Assembly: GCF_001465595.2 (NCBI RefSeq)
Contig: NZ_CP013481.2
Coordinates: 2,232,001-2,296,000, forward strand
From: Pandoraea apista
GTDB lineage: Bacteria; Pseudomonadota; Gammaproteobacteria; Burkholderiales; Burkholderiaceae
Reading direction: 5' to 3'
DNA: 64,000 nucleotides
Positions 46,195 through 57,535 of this stretch are shown here, piece after piece (the first letter of the stretch is position 1; every line of letters starts with the position of its first letter). The position numbers and the translations under genes are program-made. Below the pieces are notes generated by a model. That model worked only from the letters and a program-made list of their open reading frames with translations, was not told the DNA's origin and made no database searches.

Positions 46195-47678
46195 GCCAAC
46201 ACCTCCTGCAAAGTCTCGACCGGCTGCCCCGCCGGCCCCTGGGCCGCCGCTCGCCAGATATGCAGCGCCGCATACGCGCGCCATGGCGCCCATTGGGCCG
46301 TGCGTGCGGTCACGGCGCGCCCGTCGCGCACGCCAAGCGCCTGACGCAGCACCAGATCGTCAACGGGGATCGCGTCGGGCGAGCCGAGGGCGCGCATGGC
46401 GATGTACTGCGCTGTCCATGGGCCGATGCCCTTGATTGCGAGCAGTGCCTTCACAGTGGTCTCCAATGGCGCCAGCGGATCCAACCTCAGGTGGCCATCG
46501 ACGATCGCCTGCGCGACCCCGTGAATCGCGGCACTTCGGCTCCGAATGATACCGGCTTCGCCCAATGACTCAGGTGGCACGGCGAGCAGTTGCGCGGCGC
46601 TGGGAAACGTATGCGTCAAGCCGTGCGCCGGTGCGCTTAGCGGCGTGCCGAAGCGTTGCGCGAGCCGACCGAGCAAGCGTCGTGCGCCCTTGACGGTGAT
46701 TTGCTGGCCGACGATGGCGCGCACGGCAATTTCGAAGCCGTCGACCCCTCCCGGCACGCGCAGGCCCGGTGTCGTCGTGGCAAGCGGCCCGAGATGCGCG
46801 TCGATGACGTCGGGACGGGCGCCCAGATCGAAAAGATGACGCAGCTTGCCCAGGACCTGCGGCACACTGCCGGCCAGCACCGGGGGCAGGGTGACTTGCA
46901 GCACATGGCGATCCGGCCGCGGAGTCACGCGACACCAGCCCGCGACGGTTTGCCCGTCTTGCCGCTCGATGTTCAGCGTACGGGTGTAGATATCGCCCTC
47001 AAGCAGTTCAACACCCTCGATCGCCCGGTCGCCAAGGAAGTCGAGCAGCGCGTGCCATGCAAACGGCGGCCGGTAGGCCAACTGGAATACGAGATCGCTG
47101 TCGGGCAGGGCGGCGTGGCGGGCGTTCAGGCGGAGCCGGCCGGGGGCGAAGCCGTAGCGGGTCTTGAACAGACCGTTGAAGCGCCGAACGCTGCCGAAGC
47201 CGGAGGCGAGGGCGATTTCCGTGACCGGTAAGGCCGTGTCGGTGAGCAGCCGTTTGGCGAGCAGCAGCCGTTGTGTCTGCGCGTACTCGATAGGCGAGAC
47301 ACCGAATTCGTCGGCGAAGATGCGGCGCAGATGACGCTCGGTGATGCCGATGCGGGCGGCAAGTGCGGGCAGTCCGGCCCGGTTGAGGAAGCCTTCGTCG
47401 ATCATGGCCGCGGCGGCGTCGGCAAGTTCGCGGGTGGCGTCGAAACGCGCGCCGCCGGGGGCGAGTTCGGGGCGGCACTTCAGGCAGGGGCGGAAGCCGG
47501 CCTTCTCGGCCGCGGCGGCGCTGCCGTAGAACGAGCAGTTTTCGAAGCGAGGCGTACGCACGTTACATACCGGGCGGCAGTAGATGCCGGTGGACGACAC
47601 GCCGACGAAGAACCAGCCGTCGAAACGCCGGTCGCGGGCGGAGACAGCCTTGTAGCAGACTTCGGGGTCGAGCGTCAT
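46191..47678 (-). CDS. Ada-type zinc domain / AraC HTH / AlkA DNA glycosylase fusion
   Basis: A 495-residue protein with three parts. Residues 1-75 are an Ada N-terminal zinc domain with Cys34, Cys38, Cys65 and Cys68, the set that senses methyl-phosphotriesters. Residues 85-185 are an AraC-type helix-turn-helix (LAARIGITERHLRRIFADEFGVSPIEYAQTQR). The rest, about 200-495, is an AlkA 3-methyladenine glycosylase with the helix-hairpin-helix LLAIKGIGPWTAQYIA and the catalytic Asp near 441 (IPVDDLVLR). It should both regulate the adaptive response and remove alkylated bases; ogt follows with a 4-bp overlap and supplies the methyltransferase activity that is separate from the zinc domain. Confidence 0.92.
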   Translation of the reverse strand: MTLDPEVCYKAVSARDRRFDGWFFVGVSSTGIYCRPVCNVRTPRFENCSFYGSAAAAEKAGFRPCLKCRPELAPGGARFDATRELADAAAAMIDEGFLNRAGLPALAARIGITERHLRRIFADEFGVSPIEYAQTQRLLLAKRLLTDTALPVTEIALASGFGSVRRFNGLFKTRYGFAPGRLRLNARHAALPDSDLVFQLAYRPPFAWHALLDFLGDRAIEGVELLEGDIYTRTLNIERQDGQTVAGWCRVTPRPDRHVLQVTLPPVLAGSVPQVLGKLRHLFDLGARPDVIDAHLGPLATTTPGLRVPGGVDGFEIAVRAIVGQQITVKGARRLLGRLAQRFGTPLSAPAHGLTHTFPSAAQLLAVPPESLGEAGIIRSRSAAIHGVAQAIVDGHLRLDPLAPLETTVKALLAIKGIGPWTAQYIAMRALGSPDAIPVDDLVLRQALGVRDGRAVTARTAQWAPWRAYAALHIWRAAAQGPAGQPVETLQEVLA

Positions 47679-47798
47679 GGGCAGGCAGCCGACAGGCCGG
47701 AGACAGGGAACATGGCTGTCACTCTACGCGGGAGAGCGGGGCGGTGCTAGTCATTTTCGGACATGACAGGGCCGCTGCCATGCGCGGCCCAGAACGAC

Positions 47799-47823
47799 AA
47801 AACCCGGCACGAGGCCGGGTTTT
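47799..47823. terminator. bidirectional terminator between acnA and the alkylation-repair operon
   Basis: A perfect 10-bp stem (AAAACCCGGC at 47799-47808, GCCGGGTTTT at 47814-47823) with a 5-nt loop and T runs on both strands. It lies 58 bp beyond the acnA stop on the minus strand and upstream of the alkylation-repair operon. Confidence 0.88.
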
Positions 47824-47881
47824 GCGTGCTGCCGGACGACGCTACGTCGCCCGGCAGCCTGAGTCACTGGCGAACCGCCAA

Positions 47882-50590
<2,709 letters not shown>

Positions 50591-50656
50591 GATCTTTCCT
50601 TGAGTGATACAGAAAAACGAAGCGGTGGTGATGCGATTAGTGAGGAGCTGCATCGT

Positions 50657-50680
50657 GCGGGCACTCTCGAGGGTGCCCGC
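50657..50680. promoter_or_regulatory. 24-nt palindrome upstream of acnA
   Basis: GCGGGCAC at 50657-50664 pairs with GTGCCCGC at 50673-50680, and the centre CTCGAG (50666-50671) is itself palindromic, so the whole element is almost perfectly symmetric. It lies 67-90 bp upstream of the acnA start and 109 bp beyond the MliC-like stop. It could be an operator, a 5' untranslated hairpin or a terminator without U tract. Confidence 0.55.
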
Positions 50681-50788
50681 TGCGACGCCAGTGCGCCGGG
50701 TGTCCGGCGTACCGTGAACTACGGGTATGACTGAGGCTACAGCAGGAAAGCGGCTGGCGCATCATGCGATCGGCGGCCGGGGCACGCT

Positions 50789-51274
50789 TCAGTTGGTCAC
50801 CTTGATCAATTCGACCGACTGGGTCGGGGCGAGCTTGTTTTGCTCCGACATCGCTTGCGTCATGCACTCGTCAGCCAGACGGCTGCCGCCATCGCGGTGC
50901 GTGAACAGCATGGCCTTGGCCGGAATCACGACCAGATCCATACCGCTGGCTGCGTCATAGAAACGGTCGGCGCCGGTCGTCGTCTGCTGACGCGGCAGAC
51001 GGTAGTTGCGGCCTTCCCAGAACATCGTGAGAATCTGGTCGCGCTTCATGTCGCCCTTGATGAACAGCTTCTGGTTCTCCTTGCAGCTCCATTGTTCCGA
51101 GCCCTCGTCCGGCTGGGCCGGTGCAGCGGCCACAGCGGCTTTCTTCTTGGCCGGCGCCTTCTTCTTCGGGGCGGGTTTCTTGGCCGTCGTGGCGGCCGGC
51201 TCAGCGGCGAATGCGGCCGGCACAACGGCGGCGGAACACAGGGCAACCAACGCGGTCAGGCAAAGCTTCTTCAT
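50789..51274 (-). CDS. exported MliC-like lysozyme-inhibitor-fold protein
   Basis: A 161-residue protein with a signal peptide (MKKLCLTALVALCSAAVVPAAFA, cleavage near residue 23) but no lipobox Cys, so it should be released to the periplasm rather than lipidated. A Lys/Ala/Pro-rich linker (about 25-50) precedes a domain WSCKENQKLFIKGD, TMFWEGRNYRLPRQQTTTGADRFYD, LVVIPAKAMLFTHRDGGSRLADEC that follows the MliC pattern of two cysteines flanking a beta-barrel. MliC proteins inhibit c-type lysozyme. The assignment rests on pattern only; the key inhibitory loop residues are not firmly identified. Confidence 0.65.
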   Translation of the reverse strand: MKKLCLTALVALCSAAVVPAAFAAEPAATTAKKPAPKKKAPAKKKAAVAAAPAQPDEGSEQWSCKENQKLFIKGDMKRDQILTMFWEGRNYRLPRQQTTTGADRFYDAASGMDLVVIPAKAMLFTHRDGGSRLADECMTQAMSEQNKLAPTQSVELIKVTN

Positions 51275-51895
51275 GGTGAGTCTCCAAACAATGGGTGAGA
51301 GCTGATAAAAGCGCAGATTATCGTACGAAGTCTGCGTCGTTCGGCGTCACCATACAAATTTTTTCAATTCCCTTGCGCCACGCACAGCGGGCGGCGGCGG
51401 TACGAACCGGCGTCGCTGGGAGGGAGTGTTGCGGTACGGAGGTCGGCGTTGCGCCGGATCGGACTGGGCGCGGACTCATCTTACCGCCGACAGGGGCGGT
51501 TGTGATGCGCAATGGGCGGGATACTTGGCGAAGCGAACGCGCGAGGGGGCGCGTCATGTTGCGCTGCACGCTCACCGAAGACACTACGCACAGGCCGGCC
51601 GTCCGGTCCGGTGCATGTTGTGCGGCAGTGAGGCGTTGCATTCGCTTGGCCAAGAAGTCGCTCGGTATGCCGGGTGTTGCTTGGGGTGGTGCCAGGGTCA
51701 TAGCGCGATAGACGGCGCGGTCTTTTGCGCTCAATGTCGTCACTTCGATCATTGCTCTGGTCGACACGGTGACTGCTGGATGCGTTCCCTCTGTCGGGGT
51801 GGTTGCGCCGGCACTGGGGGTAAGCCGCCGGCGCAGTTTCAGCCCCGCGCCACGCTTTTGGCGTCGCGCGGGGCCAGTCCCCGGGGGGATTAGCC
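51275..51895. other. 621-bp region between the MliC-like gene and mdh, no supported gene
   Basis: Several short overlapping frames occur on both strands, including a Cys/His-rich one at 51426-51893, but none has a ribosome-binding site or a recognisable domain. A strong hairpin (51842-51855 with 51861-51874, 13 of 14 pairs) lies 22 bp beyond the mdh stop and may terminate or stabilise the mdh transcript. Confidence 0.5.
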
Positions 51896-52879
51896 TTAGC
51901 CCAGCAGATGTGCCACGCCAGCGCGCTCTTCTTCGAGCTCGTTGAGCGTGATGTTCATCTTTTCGCGCGAGTAGGCATCAATCTCGAGGCCTTCCACGCG
52001 CTTGTATTTGCCGTTTTCGCAGGTCACCGGCACGCCGTAGATCACGTCTTCCGGAATACCGTACGAGCCGTCCGACGGGATACCCATCGTGACCCACTTG
52101 CCGTTCGTGCCCAGCACCCAGTCATGGATGTGGTCGATGGCAGCGTTGGCCGCCGAGGCCGCCGACGACAGGCCACGGGCTTCGATGATGGCGGCGCCGC
52201 GCTTGCCGACGGTCGGCAGGAACACGTCGTTGTTCCACACGTCGTCGTTGATCATCGACTTCACGCTCTGGCCGTCGATCGTGGCGAAACGGTAGTCGGC
52301 GTACATCGTCGGCGAGTGGTTGCCCCACACGGCCAGCTTTTCGATGCTGGCGACCGGCTTGCCGGTCTTGGCGGCGATTTGCGACAGCGCACGGTTGTGA
52401 TCCAGACGCAGCATCGCGGTGAAGTTTTCCTTCGGCAGATTCGGCGCCGACTTCATGGCGATGTAGGCATTCGTGTTGGCCGGGTTGCCGACCACGAGCA
52501 CCTTGACGTCGCGCTTGGCGACTTCGTCCAGGGCCTTGCCCTGCACCGTGAAGATTGCGCCGTTGGCTTCAAGCAGATCCTTGCGCTCCATGCCTTTCGA
52601 GCGCGGACGGGCACCCACCAGCAGGGCGACGTCGGCATCCTTGAAGGCGACCTTCGGGTCGTCGGTCACAACCACGCCGGCGAGCAGCGGGAACGCGCAG
52701 TCTTCCAACTCCATCACGACGCCCTTGACGGCGGCTTGAGCTTGCGGGAGGTCGAGCAGTTGCAGGATGACGGGCTGATCCTTGCCGAGCATGTCGCCAT
52801 TGGCGATGCGGAACAGCAGGGAGTAGCCGATTTGGCCAGCGGCGCCGGTGACGGCGACACGCATTGCGGGTTTTGCCAT
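51896..52879 (-). CDS. mdh: malate dehydrogenase
   Basis: A 327-residue NAD-dependent enzyme that converts malate to oxaloacetate in the TCA cycle. The nucleotide-binding loop [15 protein letters not shown], the substrate-binding [37 protein letters not shown] and the catalytic His in [13 protein letters not shown] are all present. It belongs to the type 2, LDH-like cytoplasmic MDH group. The start [10 protein letters not shown] is preferred to an upstream in-frame ATG. It is divergent from a GntR-type gene, and the spacer contains a 20-bp palindrome. Confidence 0.97.
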   Translation of the reverse strand: MAKPAMRVAVTGAAGQIGYSLLFRIANGDMLGKDQPVILQLLDLPQAQAAVKGVVMELEDCAFPLLAGVVVTDDPKVAFKDADVALLVGARPRSKGMERKDLLEANGAIFTVQGKALDEVAKRDVKVLVVGNPANTNAYIAMKSAPNLPKENFTAMLRLDHNRALSQIAAKTGKPVASIEKLAVWGNHSPTMYADYRFATIDGQSVKSMINDDVWNNDVFLPTVGKRGAAIIEARGLSSAASAANAAIDHIHDWVLGTNGKWVTMGIPSDGSYGIPEDVIYGVPVTCENGKYKRVEGLEIDAYSREKMNITLNELEEERAGVAHLLG

Positions 52880-53220
52880 GAGAATCTCTCCAGACGTGTA
52901 CAAATTCCTGCGAAGCTCAAGATAAGCTCGCCGTCCGGGTGGCTATTTTTGCCAGGCTGACAGCGCCGCGTCACATGAAGCTTCTAAAATTCCTTGACCT
53001 ACGGAAGCTTGCGGGCTGCGGGGTGTGCTGCCATTGATGAGTGCGAAGCACCGGACTCTCTTATATGATTGCCGTGCTGCGGCTGCAGGCCCCTGTTAGC
53101 CCGCGTCAGTGTAGGAGCCGTCACAACGAATGTCAACTCTATCTTATGTCTTATATAAGACATAGGATTATTGCTGTTATTCGATGGACGAAGGCCTTGA
53201 TTTGTGGTCAAATCGCCGCC
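52880..53220. other. 341-bp divergent regulatory region between mdh and the GntR gene
   Basis: Contains the 20-bp palindrome listed separately and a possible half site CTTATATGAT at 53060-53069, nearer mdh. Both promoters should lie here, but I cannot fix the hexamers. No small gene is supported. Confidence 0.55.
53145..53164. promoter_or_regulatory. 20-bp palindromic operator upstream of the GntR gene
   Basis: A perfect 20-bp palindrome with half site TATGTCTTAT; matching bases resume outside it for three more pairs after one mismatch (53141-53168). It is centred 66 bp upstream of the GntR start. The symmetry and AT-rich centre suit a dimeric GntR-family regulator, most simply the product of the adjacent gene controlling itself and possibly mdh. 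Confidence 0.75.
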
Positions 53221-54063
53221 ATGAATGCGAATGTTCGCGACACATCCAACACTACGCCGCCTGTCGATGCTCCGCAGCGACAGGACAGCGCGCGCGACGC
53301 CGCACCGGCCTCTCAGGCCCCGCAGGGTGCGGCTGCCGCAGGAGCGTCGCCAACCTTTAGTCCGCTGTATCAGCAGATCAAGGGGCTCATCACCCAGAGC
53401 CTGCAAGCCGGCGAATGGAAGCCCGGCGAAATCATTCCCAGTGAAGTCGATCTGGCCGCCCGTTATAAGGTGAGTCAGGGAACGGTGCGCAAAGCCATCG
53501 ACGAACTGGCTGCCGAGAATCTGCTAGTGCGTCGTCAGGGGCGTGGCACGTTCGTCGCCACCCACCACGAAGACCGGGTGCAATTCCGGTTTCTCCGTCT
53601 TGCGCCCGATTCGGGCGAACCCCATCACCCGCCCAGCCGCCTGATCGAGTGCCGCCGCATGCGCGCACCGGCGGAAATCGCACGTCAGCTCGATCTGCGT
53701 GCGGGTGACGGTGTCATTCTTATTCGCCGCATGATGGATTTCTCGGACCGTCCGACGGTGCTCGACGAAATCTGGCTGCCGGGCGCGTTGTTCCGTGGAT
53801 TGACGGCGGAGCGGCTCAATGAATACAAGGGGCCGATGTATGGCCTGTTCGAAGATGAATTCGGCACTCGCATGATTCGCGCTGTGGAAAAGGTCCGTGC
53901 TGTGGCCGCGGACGACATGACGGCGGATCTGCTCAAGGTGCCGAAGGGGTTCCCCCTGTTGAGTGTGGAGCGCGTTTCCTACACTTACGGGGACAAACCG
54001 GTGGAAGTGCGCCGGGGCTGGTACGTCACCACGGAACATCATTACCAGAACGAATTGAGTTGA
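53221..54063 (+). CDS. GntR-family transcription regulator (HutC/UTRA type)
   Basis: A 280-residue regulator. After a disordered Ala/Pro-rich N terminus (1-43), the winged helix-turn-helix lies at about 44-115 (LYQQIKGLITQSLQAGEWKPGEIIPSEVDLAARYKVSQGTVRKAIDELAAENLLVRRQGRGTFVA in outline), followed by a UTRA ligand-binding domain (about 125-275). The ligand is unknown. The start MNANVRDT is chosen because the protein then has the usual length; the frame stays open upstream through the operator region. Its position between mdh and sdhCDAB-gltA suggests that it regulates TCA-cycle genes in response to a metabolite. Confidence 0.9.
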   Translation: MNANVRDTSNTTPPVDAPQRQDSARDAAPASQAPQGAAAAGASPTFSPLYQQIKGLITQSLQAGEWKPGEIIPSEVDLAARYKVSQGTVRKAIDELAAENLLVRRQGRGTFVATHHEDRVQFRFLRLAPDSGEPHHPPSRLIECRRMRAPAEIARQLDLRAGDGVILIRRMMDFSDRPTVLDEIWLPGALFRGLTAERLNEYKGPMYGLFEDEFGTRMIRAVEKVRAVAADDMTADLLKVPKGFPLLSVERVSYTYGDKPVEVRRGWYVTTEHHYQNELS

Positions 54064-54248
54064 GAGGGTAGGGCGACTCCCCAGGGGCGAGCTGGCGTCG
54101 TGGCCGGTGAGTGCCTGAGAGTCGAGGCATGAGGGGCGGCGTGTCGTGCGCCGTTGGCAGGAATTTCCGGAGCATTGGAACCGGTATGGTGCAACGCACT
54201 AGAATCGGCGCTAAAATCCGGGGCTGATGTAACTACATGGGGTCTAGC

Positions 54249-54662
54249 ATGGCTGAAGTGGTAAAAAAAGAGCGGCCAGTCTACAGGAATATCGGTATCG
54301 GACAGCTTGTCACGTACCGACTCCCGCCGGCTGGTATCGTTTCCATTCTGCACCGTATTAGCGGTGCGATCTTGTTCCTTCTGTTGCCGTTCGCGCTTTA
54401 TTTGTTCGAACAGAGCCTCACGTCGGAACTCAGCTTCGACGTTCTGCGAAGCATCGCCTCCAACTGGTTTGTCAAACTTGTCATCCTGGCATTGTCGTGG
54501 GGCTTCCTGCACCACTTCTGCGCCGGCTTGCGCCATCTGCGCATGGACTTCAATCACGACGCAGTGAGCAAGGAAAGCGGCAAGAACTCGGCAGTGGCCG
54601 TTCTGGCCGTGTCGCTGGTGCTGACGCTGGCCGTTGCCCTCAAGCTGTTCGGAGCGTTCTAA
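54249..54662 (+). CDS. sdhC: succinate dehydrogenase cytochrome b556 subunit
   Basis: A 137-residue membrane anchor subunit of complex II with three transmembrane helices (about 30-52, 73-95 and 113-135). Family features are RPVYRNIGIGQLVTYRLPPAGIVSILHRISG, with the Ser and Arg of the quinone site, and FLHHFCAGLRHLRMDFNH, with the haem-ligand His. The start MAEVVKKERP is chosen; an in-frame ATG four codons earlier is possible. It is the first gene of sdhCDAB-sdhE-gltA, with very short spacers downstream. Confidence 0.95.
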   Translation: MAEVVKKERPVYRNIGIGQLVTYRLPPAGIVSILHRISGAILFLLLPFALYLFEQSLTSELSFDVLRSIASNWFVKLVILALSWGFLHHFCAGLRHLRMDFNHDAVSKESGKNSAVAVLAVSLVLTLAVALKLFGAF

Positions 54663-54663
54663 G

Positions 54664-55029
54664 ATGGCACAGAACAATATCGGTTCGAAGCGCCTCGTCG
54701 TTGGCGCGCACTATGGTCTGCGCGACTGGATTGCGCAGCGCATGACTGCGGTCATTATGGCCGTGTACACCGTGATCCTGCTGGTGTGGTTCTTTACCGC
54801 CAAGGATTTCTCCTACGAAGGCTGGGCCGGCATCTTCGCGCATCAGTGGATGAAGTTGGCCACGTTCGTGACGCTGCTCGCGTTGTTCTATCACGCATGG
54901 GTCGGCATTCGCGACATCTGGATGGACTACGTCAAGCCCGTCGGTGTGCGACTGGCGCTGTACGCGCTGACGATCGTCTGGCTGCTGGCTTGTGCCGGCT
55001 ATGCCGCACAGATTCTGTGGAGAGTGTAA
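54664..55029 (+). CDS. sdhD: succinate dehydrogenase hydrophobic anchor subunit
   Basis: A 121-residue membrane anchor subunit with three transmembrane helices (about 26-47, 58-82 and 93-117). RLVVGAHYGLRDWIAQRMTAVIM and FYHAWVGIRDIWMDYVKP carry the conserved His and Asp/Tyr residues for haem and quinone binding. The ATG starts one base after the sdhC stop codon, and sdhA follows 3 bp after its own stop, consistent with tight co-translation. Confidence 0.95.
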   Translation: MAQNNIGSKRLVVGAHYGLRDWIAQRMTAVIMAVYTVILLVWFFTAKDFSYEGWAGIFAHQWMKLATFVTLLALFYHAWVGIRDIWMDYVKPVGVRLALYALTIVWLLACAGYAAQILWRV

Positions 55030-55032
55030 AGA

Positions 55033-56808
55033 ATGGCTGCAATTAAAAATTCGCTGCCGCGCCGCCGCTTTGACGTCGTCATCGTGGGCGCAGGTGGTTC
55101 GGGCATGCGCGCTTCGCTGCAACTGGCCAAGGCCGGTCTGTCGGTGGCCGTGCTGTCCAAGGTGTTCCCCACCCGTTCGCATACCGTTGCCGCTCAGGGC
55201 GGTATTGGTGCTTCGCTCGGCAACATGAGCGAAGACAACTGGCATTACCACTTCTACGACACGATCAAGGGCTCCGACTGGCTCGGCGACCAGGACGCGA
55301 TCGAGTTCATGTGCCGTCAGGCGCCGAACGCTGTCTATGAGCTGGAACACTTCGGCATGCCGTTCGACCGTAACCCGGACGGTACGATTTACCAGCGCCC
55401 GTTCGGCGGTCACACGGCCAATTACGGCGAGAAGCCTGTCCAGCGCGCTTGCGCGGCCGCTGACCGTACCGGTCACGCCCTGCTGCACACGCTGTATCAG
55501 CAGAACGTGGCAGCCAAGACCCATTTCTTCGTGGAATGGATGGCGCTCGATCTGATCCGTAACGAAGAGGGCGATGTCCTCGGCGTGTCGGCGCTGGAAC
55601 TCGAAACCGGCGACGTCTACCTGCTCGAAGGCAAGTGCACGTTGTTCGCGACCGGCGGTGCCGGCCGCGTGTACAACGCGTCGACCAACGCCTTCATCAA
55701 CACCGGTGACGGGCTGGGTATGGCCGCGCGTGCGGGCATTCCGCTCGAAGACATGGAATTCTGGCAATTCCACCCGACCGGCGTGGCCGGCGCGGGCGTG
55801 CTGATCACCGAAGGTGTGCGCGGCGAAGGCGGTATTCTGCGCAACTCGAACGGCGAGCGCTTCATGGAGCGCTATGCCCCGACGCTGAAGGATCTGGCGC
55901 CGCGTGACTTTGTGTCGCGCTCGATGGACCAGGAAATCAAGGAAGGCCGTGGTTGCGGCCCGAACGGCGACTACGTGCTGCTCGATCTCTCGCACATCGG
56001 CGCCGAGACGATCATGAAGCGCCTGCCGTCGATTCGCGAAATCGCACTGAAGTTCGCCAACGTCGACGCGATCAAGGAACCGATCCCCGTCGTGCCGACC
56101 ATCCACTATCAGATGGGCGGTATTCCGACGAACTACCACGGTCAGGTGGTCTTGCAGAAGAACGGCGAATCCACGCCGGTCAACGGCTTCTACGCTGTGG
56201 GCGAGTGCTCGTGCGTGTCGGTCCACGGTGCGAACCGTCTGGGCACGAACTCGCTGCTCGACCTCGTGGTGTTCGGCCGTGCGGCGGGTAACCATATCGT
56301 CGACTTCGTGAAGAACCACGGCGAACACAAGCCGCTGCCCGCCGATGCCGGCGAGAACGCATTGGCGCGTCTGGCTCGTCTGGAAGCCTCGAGCTCGGGC
56401 GAATATGCTCAGGACATCGCCAACGACATCCGCGCAACGATGCAGAAGCACGCTGGCGTGTTCCGCACCTCGGCGCTGCTCAAGGAAGGCGTGGAAGAGA
56501 TCAAGCAAGTGGCCGAGCGTGTGTCGAGCGTCCACCTGAAGGACAAGTCGAAGGTGTTCAACACGGCGCGCATGGAAGCGCTGGAAGTGGATAACCTGAT
56601 CGAAGTGGCCAAGGCCACCATGATCGCAGCCGAAGCTCGCAAGGAAAGCCGCGGGGCGCACGCGCACAGCGATTATCCGGAGCGCGACGACGCTAACTGG
56701 ATGCGCCACTCGCTGTTCTTCAGCGAAGGCAACCGTCTGGATTACAAGCCGGTGCAGATGAAGCCGCTGACCGTCGACTCGGTTCCGCCCAAGGCGCGGA
56801 CGTTCTAA
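55033..56808 (+). CDS. sdhA: succinate dehydrogenase flavoprotein subunit
   Basis: A 591-residue subunit that oxidises succinate to fumarate. The FAD-binding Rossmann motif is VVIVGAGGSGMRASLQLA, and the His in SHTVAAQGGIGASLGN is the covalent FAD attachment site. The substrate-binding and catalytic regions include FGGHTANYGEKPVQRACAAADRTGHALLHTLY, the catalytic Arg region MDQEIKEGRGCGPNG and TIHYQMGGIPTNYHGQV. It is the third gene of the sdh operon. Confidence 0.98.
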   Translation: MAAIKNSLPRRRFDVVIVGAGGSGMRASLQLAKAGLSVAVLSKVFPTRSHTVAAQGGIGASLGNMSEDNWHYHFYDTIKGSDWLGDQDAIEFMCRQAPNAVYELEHFGMPFDRNPDGTIYQRPFGGHTANYGEKPVQRACAAADRTGHALLHTLYQQNVAAKTHFFVEWMALDLIRNEEGDVLGVSALELETGDVYLLEGKCTLFATGGAGRVYNASTNAFINTGDGLGMAARAGIPLEDMEFWQFHPTGVAGAGVLITEGVRGEGGILRNSNGERFMERYAPTLKDLAPRDFVSRSMDQEIKEGRGCGPNGDYVLLDLSHIGAETIMKRLPSIREIALKFANVDAIKEPIPVVPTIHYQMGGIPTNYHGQVVLQKNGESTPVNGFYAVGECSCVSVHGANRLGTNSLLDLVVFGRAAGNHIVDFVKNHGEHKPLPADAGENALARLARLEASSSGEYAQDIANDIRATMQKHAGVFRTSALLKEGVEEIKQVAERVSSVHLKDKSKVFNTARMEALEVDNLIEVAKATMIAAEARKESRGAHAHSDYPERDDANWMRHSLFFSEGNRLDYKPVQMKPLTVDSVPPKARTF

Positions 56809-56823
56809 GGGATTCGCAAGATC

Positions 56824-57525
56824 ATGAAACGCATTTTTGAAGTCTACCGCTACGATCCGGACAAGGACGCCGCACCGTACATGCAGACCTACGAGGTCGA
56901 ACTCGACGGTCATGAGCGCATGCTGCTCGACGCCCTGGTCAAGCTCAAGAAGATCGACGAAGGCATCGCCTTCCGCCGCTCGTGCCGTGAAGGCGTGTGC
57001 GGTTCGGACGCCATGAACATCAACGGCAAGAATGGTCTGGCCTGCCTGACCAACATGAACGATCTGCCGAACAAGATCGTGCTGAAGCCGCTGCCGGGCC
57101 TGCCCGTCATTCGCGATCTGATCGTCGACATGACGCACTTCTTCAACCAGTACCACTCGATCAAGCCGTACCTGATCAACCCCGAGCCGGCACCGGAGAA
57201 GGAGCGTCTTCAGTCGCCCGAGCAACGTGACGAGCTGGACGGTCTGTACGAGTGTATTCTGTGCGCATCGTGCTCCACGTCGTGCCCGAGCTTCTGGTGG
57301 AACCCGGACAAGTTCGTTGGCCCGGCCGGTCTTTTGCAGGCTTACCGCTTTATCGCCGACAGCCGCGATACGGCGACCAGCGAGCGTCTGGATAACCTGG
57401 AAGATCCGTACCGCCTGTTCCGCTGCCACACGATCATGAACTGCGTGGATGTGTGCCCGAAGGGTCTGAACCCGACGAAGGCCATCGGCAAGATCAAGGA
57501 GCTGATGGTGCGTCGCGCCGTCTGA
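56824..57525 (+). CDS. sdhB: succinate dehydrogenase iron-sulfur subunit
   Basis: A 233-residue subunit that carries electrons from FAD to the quinone site through three clusters. The [2Fe-2S] ligands lie in SCREGVCGSDAM and GLACL; the [4Fe-4S] and [3Fe-4S] ligands lie in CILCASCSTSCPSFWW and CHTIMNCVDVCPKGLNPTKAIGKIKELM. It follows sdhA by 15 bp and precedes sdhE by 10 bp. Confidence 0.98.
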   Translation: MKRIFEVYRYDPDKDAAPYMQTYEVELDGHERMLLDALVKLKKIDEGIAFRRSCREGVCGSDAMNINGKNGLACLTNMNDLPNKIVLKPLPGLPVIRDLIVDMTHFFNQYHSIKPYLINPEPAPEKERLQSPEQRDELDGLYECILCASCSTSCPSFWWNPDKFVGPAGLLQAYRFIADSRDTATSERLDNLEDPYRLFRCHTIMNCVDVCPKGLNPTKAIGKIKELMVRRAV

Positions 57526-57535
57526 CCAAGCGATC

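Noticed and set aside
51426..51893. Cys/His-rich plus-strand frame of 155 codons between the MliC-like gene and mdh
   Set aside because: Clustered CxxC pairs look zinc-finger-like at first, but spacing is irregular, there is no ribosome-binding site, and the end overlaps the hairpin after mdh.
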